This document shows, one piece after another, positions 1 to 11,876 of a stretch of 64,000 nucleotides of DNA. How positions within the stretch are numbered: the first letter of the stretch is position 1; the number at the start of each line of letters is the position of its first letter. Position numbers and translations under genes: made by a program. A model generated the notes under the pieces. The model worked only from the letters and a program-made list of their open reading frames with translations. It was not told the DNA's origin and did not search any database. Origin of the DNA: Trifolium pratense (lineage: Eukaryota > Streptophyta > Magnoliopsida > Fabales > Fabaceae). The stretch covers positions 24,386,337 to 24,450,336 of the forward strand of contig NC_060064.1 of NCBI RefSeq assembly GCF_020283565.1. The letters run 5' to 3'.

Positions 1-729
1 TGGATCTAACCATATGATAATGGGACATATTCTAAGTGAGATCTTGAGGTACTTGTCAGAAAATTATGCATATTGTAAGAAAATTATTACATTCATATCA
101 TAACCAGACAAAGTTGTATTTTCTTTCTTGTCTTTTTCTAGATATAGATATATATTGTGGACAGTGAATAACAATTTGTTTAGTTAAATACTCGTACTAT
201 TAGTTAGATGTTATAAGAATCATGATCTGATCAACACATGTAGTGTTAGTTTTACACTTTATATTGCAATACAAGAGTGAAGTTATTAAAACTGCACTGA
301 TTAATAATATATGAAAAAAATGGCAAAAATTCCATTAGAAAACCTAATTGTGAGGGAAACAAATGCTTGTTTATTCATTAGAATAATTTTGAATTAGTAT
401 TTAGATAAACAACTATAAGTATTTTAAGATTGCATATTAGTGTATTGTAATTAAATTAGAACTAAATTATGTTCAAGAAATCCAACATGTCATTTTTTTC
501 TTTTTGTTTTTTTTGTCTTTACTTATATATATCTACTCTGCCATTAAATTATTTTAAATATTTATAACAATGACGTTCTTCTGCGGTTATAAGAGTACTA
601 GAAAGATTGCTTAGGTTAACTAGGGTAAGGTGTGTATGTCAAATAGTGGTGGAGGATTGGGGTAAGAGAACTAAAAATTATAGAATTGAAATTTCCTAAT
701 AGTATTACTGTTTAGGGTCATTTTTTCTT
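1..729. other. Intergenic, no gene seen
   Basis: AT-rich sequence with many stop codons in all frames. No open frame, RNA gene or clear element was recognised before the MITE that begins at 730. Confidence 0.6.
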
Positions 730-1147
730 GGCTTAAATATGCAAAAGGTCCCTACACTTACGCGTCATTTGAGTTTTAGTCCCTGCATTTTAGAATCCTT
801 TCGTTTTGCCACTGCACTTTCATTTTACTTTAAAAATGGTCCCTGAACCCATTTTTTGTTGAAGTGACACATTTTTTTATGATGTGTTAATTTTATTTTA
901 CTTTTAAAAAATTACTTATTTAAGGATATTTTGATCGATTCACTGCAAAATTAAATTAGTCATCGACTCTAAAGTCCAGTCAACAGTGAGAGATCAGCAA
1001 AAATATGTCATTTCAACAACAAAAAAAGGTCCGGGGACTATTTTTAAAGTAAAATGAAAGTACAATGGCAAAATGAAATGTTTTTAAAATGCAGGGACTA
1101 AAACTCAAATGACTCGTAAGTGCAGGGACCTTATACATATTTAACCC
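730..1147. mobile_element. Mutator-type MITE with 9-bp target duplication
   Basis: Long terminal inverted repeats begin GGCTTAAATATGC on the left and end GCATATTTAACCC-like on the right; similarity between the arms extends for over 100 bases (for example the paired 'ggtccctacac' and 'agggacctta' segments). The 9-bp sequence ttttttctt occurs directly on both sides (721-729 and 1148-1156), the size made by Mutator-like transposases. No coding capacity; non-autonomous. Confidence 0.8.
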
Positions 1148-1337
1148 TTTTTTCTTTTAATCAAATAACTGAATTATTTAAGTGTATATATATATTATAT
1201 TTATGAAATGGAAGCATAAAAATTGAAATGCCCAAGACCCGAGTGGTATAATGTTTTAGTATAAAACGTGGAGGTGGTGTTTTTGAGTCATTGCCAAGCA
1301 TTTTTTGAATTTACAGATAATAGCTGTTAAATGTGAT

Positions 1338-1760
1338 TAGTCGCGGAGCCAGGACCCTAGGATAGGGGGTGCAAAAAAAATTCTGGTAGAAGTGTAAAAA
1401 TAATTTTAAGTAATACTATTTTTTTTTTTTGAAAACTTGGTATCCGGCCCTATGACCAACTAATCCAAGAGGATCAATCCCACCGTCCACTTGCAGGAGC
1501 CCATTTAAATAATACTAGTAATAAATATTTTTAATATTTATTATTTTATGTGGAGAAAAAGTAAAATAGAAATGGGTCAAACAACGAAGTAAGCAAATTC
1601 ATGACATTGAGCCATGTTAATGAGATAAAATATCTTTGAGTTGGGTGCAACACAACAAACTCAGGGGGTTCAAATAGTAATAAAAGAGGATAATTGGTGT
1701 AAATGTTAAAGGTTCAGGGGGTGCACTTGCATACCCTCAAAGGTATGTGGCTCCGCACTG
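1338..1760. mobile_element. Non-autonomous hAT element with 8-bp TSD
   Basis: The ends are near-inverted: TAGTCGCGGAGCCAGG at the left and ATGTGGCTCCGCACTG at the right. The 8-bp duplication aatgtgat flanks it at 1330-1337 and 1761-1768, as expected for hAT transposition. It has no ORF and contains a nested SINE at 1419-1509. The terminal motif is shared with the element at 24269-24962. Confidence 0.75.
1419..1509 (-). mobile_element. SINE, antisense, nested in hAT element
   Basis: A T run of about 12 at the left (the poly(A) tail read on the + strand) is followed by a short body with 'tatccggccctatgacc' and 'gatcaatcccaccgtcc'. The sequence taatacta flanks it (1411-1418 and 1510-1517), a plausible target duplication. 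The body resembles the insertion at 46942-47052. Confidence 0.55.
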
Positions 1761-1768
1761 AATGTGAT

Positions 1769-2660
1769 GATCCGCTTTGAAGAATGTAATAAAACATTAA
1801 TACTTAATGAAATTAAGGCGTAAATGCGTAATTATACAAAAGTTTAGTAAAAAATAATAAGAATGTATTTTTTTGACTAAAACATTAATACATAATGAAA
1901 TTAAGGCGTAAATGCGTAATTATACAAAGGAGAAAAACTAACATAACAATATAATATACTAACAACTTGCTTATAAAAAAAAAACGTACTACTCAAAAAA
2001 CACATAGCTTGTAACACCATACTCTAACATTCAATACTTAAGAGGAAATACGAATTGTATCAATCTCCTTTCTTATTTTTCCATTATCAAAGAGCATTAA
2101 TTGTCCGATACTTTTCCGATACGCGTATCAGACAAGTATCAATTATATTTTTTTAAAAAAATAATATTAATTTCCAATACTTCTCCGATACGTGTATCGA
2201 AAAGTATCGAACAAATATCGGTATCGAGTACGTATCGGACACGACACTTCGCTATTTTTGAAGTATCTGGACTTCATAGCTAGTTGGCTAAATGTTACGC
2301 TACCGTACAACTTACTGTAGTTGACAACCTCACACCTATTTAGCAAGTAACTACGTAATCACGGATGCCATCTGCCCGAAAGGTATAAGGACAGAGTGTA
2401 CCAATAACCAAGTACTATATATGAGAGCTTAATAAATACAACATAATTCCATTTCATCTACTTCTTCTGAATAATATTCATCTACTTCTTCCGAGTAATA
2501 AATGTACCTATCACAAAATCACCCTATAATTTTTTATAAAAAATGGCACTATATTTTTACTCTTTTAACAATTATTAATAGTTCCGTGAATATAACTCGG
2601 TTAGTTAAAATATTATACTTTATATATAAAAGTTGTAATTCAAACACATCATTTCTATAT
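1769..2660. repeat. Intergenic with a decayed 'gtgtcgg/tatcgg' repeat
   Basis: No gene. Positions about 2095-2285 hold imperfect internal repeats of ccgatac/gtatcgg and end near 'acttcatagc'. This resembles the Mutator-type element at 49666-50234 and the intronic stretch at about 5515-5670. A direct repeat around 'ttaaggcgtaaatgcgtaattatac' occurs at about 1815 and 1900. The rest is featureless AT-rich DNA. Confidence 0.4.
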
Positions 2661-2769
2661 TAAAATCACATGAAATACATTGATAAGAATGTGAAAGTTA
2701 ATTTTGTTCGGAATATCCTTTTTTATGTTTTTAAGCGCACACGAGTATCTTTGAAGAAAGAGACGCCTA

Positions 2770-3170
2770 TGAACTTCTTGACCGATCGATCTACATTGAG
2801 GCCGACCAATATTATGGTGTACGCCTGGGTAGGAGGAAAACATGCATGTGTGAACTTGACTGAAGTTTCTCCACTTGTGAGATTAATGACTAGGGATTTT
2901 AATGTAGGACATGCGGCCCTCAAAGCTGCTTCAAATAAAGTGGTCAGACATGAGATAGCGGGATTTGACAATCAACATGTGTTTATACCTTTTGCATTTG
3001 ACAATTTTACTTTCCTAGCACTAGAGACTGTGAATATTTTGAAAAGAGTTCAAAGAGTCGTACATAACAATGTGGTATGTCCTGGATCTCAAGATGTAGT
3101 GTTCAAAAGGATTAGTTTTGTCATCTAAAATGGGTTAGCGGCGCAGCTTATTACTTATTTGTCTTTCATT
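2770..3170 (+). pseudogene. Fragment of a repeat-associated plant ORF
   Basis: The frame through 2670-3128 encodes a peptide with 'VYAWVGGKHACVNLT', 'HAALKAASNKV' and 'NQHVFIPFAFDNF'. I recall this block from many dispersed plant sequences that are annotated inconsistently (reverse-transcriptase-linked or 'auxilin-like'). In those, the end reads on through a Gln. Here that position is a stop codon (TAA at 3126), and the next codons in the same frame still read NGLAAQLI, which matches the usual continuation. So I read it as a relic of a dispersed repeat ending in a nonsense mutation, not a working gene. No start codon context or promoter was seen. Function not assigned. Confidence 0.5.
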
Positions 3171-3186
3171 CAAGTGTAATTATCTT

Positions 3187-3190
<4 letters not shown>

Positions 3191-3273
<83 letters not shown>
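3191..3273. repeat. (AT)n microsatellite, about 41 units
   Basis: Uninterrupted alternating AT across the interval. It lies roughly 800 bp upstream of the ammonium transporter start, in otherwise AT-rich DNA with no gene. The exact length may be affected by assembly. Confidence 0.95.
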
Positions 3274-3279
<6 letters not shown>

Positions 3280-4051
3280 TAATTATAGTTCTAGTTTTTT
3301 TTTTAAAAAAAAAATTGTGAACTAAATTATTTTTCCAAAATAAAAATAAAGTTAAATTTTGAAACTTTTATTAGTATGCTATTCTATTTTTCAGAAAAAA
3401 CTGTTCATTTTTATTTATCATTGTTAAAGTTTAAAGTAATATTAATCAATGTTTTATGAAAAATAGTCATAACTATTGATTGAAAAAAAATATATATACG
3501 GAAGTATTCACTAATAAATAATTAATAAAAATAGAAAATTAATTTCATTAAAATAACCAAAATTGTTCGTGTAAATAAATTTAAAATGACAAATAAAAGC
3601 AAATGTCCTTCTCTGATAAGTTGATATATAATTGTCCCATTTATTTCCACTTGTATTCTTAAACCAGACCCATCATTCTCAACGAAAAGTCAAAAGTTTT
3701 ATTCTTATTTTTATATAAAAAAAAAAAAACTATATCCTTTCTAGATTAAGTTAAAATACTCCAACTTGTTGTGAGAACCCAATGACAGTTTACACGTAGC
3801 TTCCAAATATTCAAACCAAGTATCAAAATTTTCAACTTCATGTTAATTAATTTCATAATATATAACCATATATCCCACAAAATCATAAACTAATTCAATC
3901 CAAACAATTTTGTACATACCTTTAGCTCATATGAGTGAAAAGGTATTTCAAATTCCATAACTTACCAAAAATTAAAACAAAAACTTGTTACGAGTATTTG
4001 CAGCATTCCCCCAACACAAGATCTCGCAGAATCATCGATAGAATTAGAATC

Positions 4052-7000
4052 ATGGCAGCATCACCAGCATACCAAGAATATCTTCCAACATCACCAGGAT
4101 GGTTAAACAAAGGAGACAACGCATGGCAAATGACAGCAGCAACACTAGTTGGACTTCAAAGCATGCCAGGATTAGTAATTCTGTATGCAAGCATAGTGAA
4201 AAAAAAATGGGCAGTGAATTCAGCTTTCATGGCACTTTATGCTTTTGCAGCAGTTTTAATCTGTTGGGTTCTTGTTGCTTATAGAATGGCATTTGGTGAT
4301 CAACTTTTACCCTTTTGGGGTAAAGGAGCACCAGCTTTAGGACAAAAGTATCTTATTGGAAGAGCAAAAGTACCTGAAAGTACTCACTATTACAAGAATA
4401 GTCATGTTGTTGAATCACAAATGGAACAACCTTTTTTTCCTATGGCTTCACTTGTTTATTTTCAGTTTACTTTTGCTGCTATTACTATGATTTTGTTGGC
4501 TGGTTCTGTTCTTGGAAGGATGAATATTAAAGCTTGGATGGCTTTTGTTCCTCTTTGGCTTATTTTTTCTTATACTGTTGGTGCTTTTAGTCTTTGGGGT
4601 GGTGGATTTCTTTACCATTGGGGTGTTATTGATTATTCTGGTGGCTATGTTATTCATCTCTCTTCTGGAATTGCTGGTTTCACTGCTGCTTATTGGGTAC
4701 TTAAATTTCTGTTTTTTTCAGTATCCTTCATCTAATTTTGCTTCCAAAACTTCATTTTTATTATGTTTTAAGACTCCGGTTCTTAGGAGAAAGCGACTCT
4801 GGTAATTCAGAGTTCGGCCGAGAGGTAAATACGGGGTTTTCTTTGTTCAGGATTCAAATTTAAGTTCTCCTGAATGATTTGTCTTTACTTAAGCTGATTT
4901 ACAACTTGAGCCAAACCAATTGGTTTTAAAAAACTTCCTTTCATCATATGGGATGCATAAATTTTGTATTTTTTTAACAACCCTTCTTCTAATTTTGCTT
5001 AAAGACTTAAAGGGTACCTTCCCTTTCCTCATGGAGTACATAAATTTCAATTTTTTTCACAAACCATCATCTAATTTTGTTTAAAAGCTTAATGGGTACT
5101 TTTCTTTCTTCATGTGGTTGAGTTGATTTGTTTTTATTTAATTTTCTATGGTAGTTATGTTATTTATGAATTAATTGGTTGTTGGTTTTGGCATTAAATA
5201 CTCAATCAAGATTTTAAAATTTCTGTGGCTATAGTTGCAATGACAGTGATTATTAAAGTTATGAATAGCAGAAATATCTAAAACTTCAAATAACTATGGT
5301 TGTGACTTGTGATTGCAATTGGACTCTGCAGTTAAAAATTAAACATAAGTACAGACGTACAGTTCATAAAAACCATTAACCAATTATTGTTTCACAGTTT
5401 ATATTGGCTACTTGAGTAATTCCCAAGTCAATTCTCAACTGTTGAATTAAGTCAACAGTTTAGAGTGTTGATCTCTTATTGGTTAGATTAATTTAATGAC
5501 TGAGCTTTTACACATATAGTGCTGACACTTCTGATCGAAGGTGTGTCTGATGTCTGACACGACACTGAGACATGCGATTACACTCAATTAATCCATTTCT
5601 CAAACTATTGTTAGCGTCGACGTGTCACTGTCGTGTCAGGTGTCCTTGTCTGAGTTGGTGCTTCATAGCATTTTTCAGCAGAAGATCCAATTATGTAATT
5701 CTACATACTCATTCATTTTTGGTGTGTGCAGGTTGGACCAAGAATAAAGAGTGATAGGGAAAGGTTTCCACCAAACAATGTGTTACTGATGCTTGCAGGT
5801 TCTGGATTGCTATGGATGGGTTGGTCAGGTTTCAATGGTGGAGCACCATATGCAGCAAATGTTGCATCTTCAATTGCTGTGTTGAACACTAACATTTGTG
5901 CAGCAACTAGTCTCTTAGTGTGGACTACTCTTGATGTCATTTTCTTTGGGAAACCTTCTGTGATTGGTGCTGTTCAGGGTATGATGACTGGACTTGTTTG
6001 CATCACACCAGGAGCAGGTATATATTTATATCAGTTTGTTATTCTAGCTGAATATTTATTCTGTTTTTGATATTGGAAACTTGTTTTTGTGGATGAATCA
6101 AGTGTTGTTATGAAAATGTTTTATGGTATACTAGAGTTTGAATTTGATGTCAATACATGAAAAGTATGATTAAATTATGTGCTATGAATCTCACATTGAG
6201 TACATAAGAAAAGCTCAGTGTGATAGTTAAGTTACGAGACTATGTTAATCAGTTTGTCGTAACAATTGGTGTTTTCGTTGACAAGTGAACTATAGAAAGA
6301 GTTACATACATATGTAGGATAAATTAGTGAAACTGCCATAAAGAGAAAAGCCTACCACTATGTCAATGTCAATAAAGTGAAATCCACAATTTACGGTGAC
6401 TCTTAATGGAGTCGCGATGTTATAAATCTGACATTGAGTAAATAAGAAAAGATCAATGTGACATTTAACTACTTATCTCACAAGACTCTTCCACCTAAGA
6501 TCTTTGTCTTTTGAATTTGACTCTCCTCGTAAACTTAAATCGGACAAATTTCAAAATTGAAAATATGAATTTTATGTTAATGAAAATGAAGTTTATATTT
6601 TCTTAAAGGGTCTTGTTAACATCTGCCCTTAGGGCACATGATAAGATATACCAAAATAGTAATTCAACATTTAATGATACAAGAAATTTAATGCTTTAAA
6701 AGTCAAAATACACAAATTAGCATTTAATAATTTCTATTTTTGCTTCCTTAACATGTGCCTTAAGGGCACAAGTTAACATTTTCCTTTCTTAAAATCATCA
6801 AAAACATTAACTGAAATTGGAGAAAGTAGGTATGAACATTTATTGCAAGAATAATGTCTGTTGGGCACTGATATTTTGATATAGTACTCACAAAAAGTAG
6901 GTATTAATAGGTTTTAAATAGTGGTTGCGGTCGCAGTCGGGTCAAGAATTTCGCGATTTCAGCTGTTACGTCTGTTGCGTTATGAAATACGGTCGTCGCG

Positions 7001-9269
7001 ATGTGAATTAATCACAATATCGCACAAATCTTATTAAAATTATTTGTACTATTATATATGTATAACAACTTAAATATGAGATAAATGTAAAGTTTTGAAC
7101 TAAGAAAAAGTTAAAAAGATATAACACTTTATAATTTATGTTCATATTTGTATTAAAAATGTGATTTTTATGCATTTCTTTTGGAAAAAATAGAAGTCTC
7201 TATCTATTAGCATTTTGTCGCGGCCGTATTGTGTTTCTTTGTGGTTGTATCGGTGTTTCGTCGCGGTCGTAACGGCGTTTCGGTGTGATTTTTTTCACCA
7301 TATAAAAACAGTAAAAAACGATAACGATAGGCGTCAATACCTTTTTGTCGCGGCCTTTTTCGCAGTAATGGAACTTTATTTAAAACCTTCATAATGATGA
7401 TTGAATTAGTGACCATAATTGCAGTTTTTGTTGACAATGAATATGAATGGTAATGGTGGGTCTGTGGATCATGTAGGGCTTGTGCAATCGTGGGCGGCTA
7501 TTGTGATGGGAATTCTATCTGGAAGCATTCCATGGGTGACCATGATGATCTTACATAAGAAGTCAACTCTTCTACAAAAGGTACATAGTTTCTCTTTCTC
7601 TTCACAAAGAATTTTTGTGCATTTTTAGTCCACACTCACACTCACTAGTCACTATATATGTATATAGTAATATGTTTCTAATTGTGTTTTTGTGTATCCA
7701 TATCAAATTGTTTCACATGATAAGGGATTTAGATATGTTGAGTAAAAATGATCAAATATTTAAGAAAATACAAATAAGAAAATTTACCTTGTGGTCAATA
7801 GTTTCTTACAAAGATTAATCAAGTTAAACAGTGGTGGCCACTTGTATTATAATAATATGTTTTGGAAAAACAAATATTGATTCATAGTAGATCGTACCAC
7901 CAGTCCACCATTGATATTTATACAAATACTAAATTCATTCTACTATATTAAACTCATTAACTAATGTCAGGCATTAATTAATAATACTTTCCTTATTTTA
8001 TATACATGAATATTTTCCTAGTTGTCTTTTTGTAAGATATTTATATCATGAAGTTTAGGTGAAGGTTCCCTTTTGTTAGCTCACGTGTTTGTAAAACTTC
8101 ACCCAATGTTGGAAAAATTGACCACTGCTCCCATGTTATGTTATCCATAATTTATTCCAATTTCCAACCACTTTCCTTTTTTTTTATCGTCCAATTTCTT
8201 TCTTTTTTAAATAGGGTATATGATATTTTTCTAATGAGACATATGGTACATAAAATATGATATCGAAGATGACTTCATCCTCCTTCTTTTAATCAACATA
8301 ATATTTTTAAAATTATATGAAAAGTATAGAAGTATTAATAAACACATTATAGTGAACATGACACTCTCCATTCTACTTTTCTTGCTTGGATTTTCTGTAT
8401 ATAGAAGTAAAATCTTCTTTTTAATAAAAAAAAAAAGAAAGAAAGAAAGAAGTAAGCTTCTCAAACATGTGAATTAAAGTATAACATTAAAAATAATGTG
8501 TAGTTGGAATTGAGTTATACTTTAATTCACATGTTTGAGAAGCTTACTTCTTTCTTTCTTTCTTTTTTTTTTTTTTATTGAAAAGAAGATTTTACTTCTA
8601 TAAATTCCAACTACACATTAAAAATAGCATTGAATAATCTCTAATTTTTCATTGTGAGTAATCATTTTAGTATGTGCAGTCACGCTATTTCGATAAAAAA
8701 TAAAAAATTATGACAGACAAATAAAAAATTGAATTGGTTTATTTCGATAAGCCTGGGTGTGTGCACACAATTGCTGTAGAGAATCTCAATCCGTTTTTTG
8801 GCGAGCAATTATCCTTACAATTGATTTTTTTTATACATAGGTTGATGACACTCTCGGTGTATTTCACACTCATGCTGTGGCTGGCCTATTAGGTGGCCTA
8901 CTCACTGGACTTTTCGCCGAGCCAGCCCTATGTAGACTACTATTGCCAGTGACCAATTCAAGGGGTGCATTCTATGGTGGAAGTGGTGGTGTGCAATTCC
9001 TAAAACAATTAGTAGCAGCATTGTTTGTTATTGGATGGAACATAGTCTCCACCACAATCATTCTCCTTGTTATACAAATTTTCATACCCTTGAGAATGCC
9101 CAACGAGCAGCTTGAAATCGGAGACGATGCGGCTCATGGTGAGGAAGCTTACGCTCTTTGGGGTGATGGAGAAAAATATGATCCAACTAGACATGGTTCA
9201 TTAAATACTGGTACCACTGGAGTATCACCTTATGTTAATGGTGCAAGAGGTGTTACTATTAATTTATGA
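4052..9269 (+). CDS. AMT2-like: Ammonium transporter, AMT2 type (four exons)
   Basis: Moves ammonium/ammonia across a membrane, normally the plasma membrane. Exons: 4052-4696, 5732-6017, 7477-7580, 8841-9269, all with GT-AG introns (1035, 1459 and 1260 bp) and phases that join cleanly to give 487 residues, about the usual AMT2 length. The start is the ATG at 4052, giving [15 protein letters not shown] before the conserved [10 protein letters not shown] block; an in-frame upstream ATG at 3935 would add a non-conserved leader. Conserved pore residues are visible: Asp194 and His202 in [14 protein letters not shown], and His356 in [10 protein letters not shown] (the twin-His pair of Amt/Mep/Rh proteins). 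The C-terminal tail has [19 protein letters not shown], typical of AMT2 and unlike AMT1. Residues 100-127 form a loop ([13 protein letters not shown]) longer than in Arabidopsis AMT2;1. Plant AMT2 members are often expressed in roots or mycorrhizal tissue, but nothing here shows which member this is. Confidence 0.95.
4770..4935. repeat. SINE-like remnant in AMT2 intron 1
   Basis: The stretch 'ggagaaagcgactctgg…agagttcggccgagagg' followed by 'cttgagccaaaccaattgg' has tRNA-like box fragments. Similar words occur at about 24480-24530 and 59600-59740. No target duplication was found, so this is tentative. Confidence 0.3.
6608..6784. mobile_element. Mutator-type MITE in AMT2 intron 2 (copy 1)
   Basis: Inverted ends carry GTTAACATCTGCCCTTAGGG on the left and its near complement on the right. 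The 9-bp duplication tttcttaaa flanks it (6599-6607 and 6785-6793). Along its whole length it matches the reverse complement of the copy at 60239-60415, so it is a real transposed family and not ordinary intron sequence. Confidence 0.8.
6909..7389. mobile_element. GC-rich terminal-repeat element in AMT2 intron 2
   Basis: Both ends read aggttttaaata (left) and tatttaaaacct (right). Just inside are GC-rich blocks rich in 'gtcgcggtcg/cggccg', much richer than the surrounding intron. No coding capacity. Target duplication not clear, so the superfamily is unassigned (Mutator-like is my guess). Confidence 0.5.
8402..8600. repeat. Long hairpin (about 85-bp arms) in AMT2 intron 3
   Basis: Left arm 8402-8484 and right arm about 8514-8600 are almost perfect reverse complements, including the HindIII-like aagctt, the atgaatt/aattcac part and a (GAAA)n/(TTTC)n tract. 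The loop is about 29 bases (attaaaaataatgtgtagtt…). The loop word 'aatgtgtagttggaatt' recurs inverted at about 8603-8620, so the structure looks like a foldback element or an inverted local duplication. A transcript would form a long stem inside the intron. Confidence 0.85.
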
Positions 9270-9980
9270 GTCCTAAGTTTAGGTATTGTGTGTATGGAAG
9301 GTGTAGGGAGAATTTTAATTTTAGTTTACGAAACTAAAGTTCTGAAGTTTTTTAGATCAATTTGGTTGTGTTTTTTTAGTTCTTCTAGTCACCATTGATT
9401 TTGACATTTTGTACTTGAAAATTTATTGTAAAGAATACATTAATGTATCTATGAAGTAAGTTATTTGTCAATTTTTTATTGACCAGAAAATTTCGTGTGG
9501 AAACTAAAATGTCTAAGTGTTACTTTTATGTGCGCATACAAATATATTGTAAATATTAGCATCTTTGTTTGTAATTTTTAAAAACTGTTGTTTTTTTTTT
9601 TTTAACTATAATTACAACATGAAGTTTTGGTCCTAATTTTTATGTTGGAGGAGGTCAAATAGAAATTCTGCAAAAATAAAATAATATAAGATTGTGGTGA
9701 TGGTGGTGGTTGTTTACACCTACTAGTAAGGACAAATATACTTCCGTCCAAAGCTGTTGACTCTAGAATGGAGTGACATCAGTTATAAATGTGAAAAGTT
9801 GGTTTGACTATAAGGAAATTATTTAATTTTTGTTACTATATTAGTAGGTGTTCGCGGTTTGGTTTCATAAATTTAGAATCATAAACTTGTTGCTGAATTA
9901 AATTACTTTGAATTAAAGGGGTTGGTTCGAGTTAGACCCACACTTAAACAAATTCGGATAAAAAACAGGTTGAGTTGAGT
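9270..9980. other. AMT2 3' flank, no gene seen
   Basis: Presumed 3' UTR and intergenic DNA after the transporter stop codon. No ORF or element recognised. A poly(T) run lies at about 9590-9603. Confidence 0.6.
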
Positions 9981-9994
9981 AAGATCATTGGATT

Positions 9995-10133
9995 TTTTTT
10001 TTTGTCAGGTAGCCTAGTGGCTTGAAATTCCACCTTTAAAGATGGATAAGTGGTGTGTCCAGGGTTCGAACCCTGGCTCCTGCATATAAAATGCTGATGT
10101 CCCAACCAATTGAGCTAAACTCATGGGGACAAT
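9995..10133 (-). mobile_element. tRNA-derived SINE with 14-bp TSD
   Basis: On the minus strand it begins GTCCCCATGAGTTTAGCTC, has a box-A-like TTAGCTCAATTGG and a perfect box B GGTTCGAACCC, and ends in a poly(A) tail (the T run at 9995-10003). The 14-bp duplication aagatcattggatt flanks it at 9981-9994 and 10134-10147. This is a familiar legume SINE type with full-length structure. Confidence 0.9.
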
Positions 10134-10328
10134 AAGATCATTGGATTGAACAGGTTACTTGTAGACAAATTTCATAGGTGATTCATGGTTAATTATCACT
10201 TAAAACTTCAACGGCAATTTAAATATTTGTTGAAAGTAGAACTTTAGGCTTCTCTTCATCTTAAAATATCTTGATACTCATTTTTTTTTGTTTGAATTAA
10301 CATCGATATATTTTGAATAACTTTGAAG

Positions 10329-10480
10329 TACTTCCTCCGGTCATATATATATAAGAATTATTTCACTTTTTAGATTCATTTTAAAATTGATATATCTAAA
10401 CAATAATATAGTATAAATATATAAATTTTACAATGAATTTAAAAAGTAAAATGTTTTTTATATACAGGACCCGATGAGTA
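10329..10480. mobile_element. Degenerate Stowaway-like MITE
   Basis: The left end tacttcctccggtcat and right end acccgatgagta are imperfect inverted repeats of the CTCCxTCCG type, with TA at both borders. Interior is AT-rich without an ORF. Confidence 0.5.
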
Positions 10481-11176
10481 CTATTCATCACAGGAATCTA
10501 CCTTAAAACCAGTCAATAAATTGAGATCCTTTACAGAAAACATACACGTATAGTGAATGTTTTATGGTAAACTTAAATTAATCCATGTCGGAAGGTGTTA
10601 GTATCATAGTGGATCAGAATCATTGAGAATTAAATAATTGAAGAAAAAAGTATCACGCCAAATGGTTTGTTTTATCAGGAAGATATTGAATGAGAATTTG
10701 TGAGTTCAGCTGTCAGCTCGTGGGACTACAAATGTCCTTTCACTCATTGGTGTAATTAGGAATCTTTAGATTTTTAAGATAAAAAATAAAATAAAAATAA
10801 GTGGGAGTAGCATTTAACTACTTCATTCTCTTTTGAAAAGTCTTCCATTACTTACAGCAGTCTCTTTGGACTTGTAGGTCACAGTTTTTCACTTTGTATC
10901 CATTATCATGCTAGAAACAAACAACTACAATGATACATAATTCTTAATTCTAGTAAGTACGAGATTACTTGTTTCTTAATTACATTAGATATCTTATTTC
11001 TTAAATATATGTTGGATCATATCACAAAAAGATTATTGTCTCTGTTTTGAATATCTTGGATTAATTTAAGAACTCAATTAAAATCTTATATTTGATATCC
11101 AGCCCCAAATTTAAGTGTAGATAAAGTAGATTATAGATTACATTTTTCTTAATTTATAACTAAACAGCAGTTTGCT

Positions 11177-11303
11177 TTTTTAACAAGTAGCCTAATAGTA
11201 AGTATTTCACCCTTAAGATAAATAAGTGAAAAATCCTAAATTTGAATCTCGACTCCTGTATATTACACTGTCTCTAACAACTTAACTATGCTCATGGAAA
11301 TAG
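11177..11303 (-). mobile_element. Decayed SINE copy, same family as 9995-10133
   Basis: The order 'tagcctaatagtaagtattt', 'atttgaatctcgactcctg', 'cttaactatgctcatgg' matches the intact SINE at 9995-10133 with many substitutions. The T-rich left end is the tail. No clean target duplication remains, consistent with an older insertion. Confidence 0.6.
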
Positions 11304-11876
11304 ACAACAGTTTTTCAAAGTGAACAAATACAAACTGATTTGCCATTAAGTTGATGCATTACTCTAAAGTTTTATCTAATAAAGAAAACGAGGATTATTG
11401 TACAATATATCATTAAAATTTGTTTGTACCTACCTACGATTAGAGATATAAGAGTTAGTTTCAACTTCGTGACCCTAGTTAGAAGTTAGTTAACATACTT
11501 TTACATCTCTAATACCTACTTTGTGTTTAGTTGGTTAATATGATTTTCAACACAAACAAAATTTATTTGTACATGTTTTGCTTGATGCTACACTATGGTA
11601 AATTAGAAACAGTGAATTTTTTAAAAAATCTAACATGCCATCAGGCCAGATCAATACTAACAATTGATGAACTCTCATAATTTCATGAACAGGTTTGTGG
11701 CAGGAGTATCTAGAATATGCTCCTTCATTTACCTTTTTGTATTCATCAACGACAATCAAAAGGTTGAAAGATATTGCCTTAAGTACAAAAAATATGACCT
11801 TAAACGAAGAATCAAGGTCCAAAAATATGGTATTGTACGTACTGTATAATTTCATGTTGATGCAACATTTTCTGAA
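11304..11876. other. Intergenic or BAG 3' UTR
   Basis: Sequence between the old SINE and the BAG stop codon. The open frames here are short and show no family similarity. Part is probably the 3' UTR of the minus-strand BAG gene. Confidence 0.5.

Noticed and set aside
3191..3273. AT run as an origin or regulatory site
   Set aside because: A plain dinucleotide microsatellite, common in plant intergenic DNA.
3935..4051. Upstream in-frame ATG of the ammonium transporter
   Set aside because: Adds 39 residues without similarity to AMT2 proteins; the ATG at 4052 gives the usual N terminus.
10060..10083. tRNA-like T-arm ggttcgaaccc
   Set aside because: It is box B of a SINE with poly(A) tail and 14-bp target duplication; no acceptor or anticodon arms form a tRNA gene.
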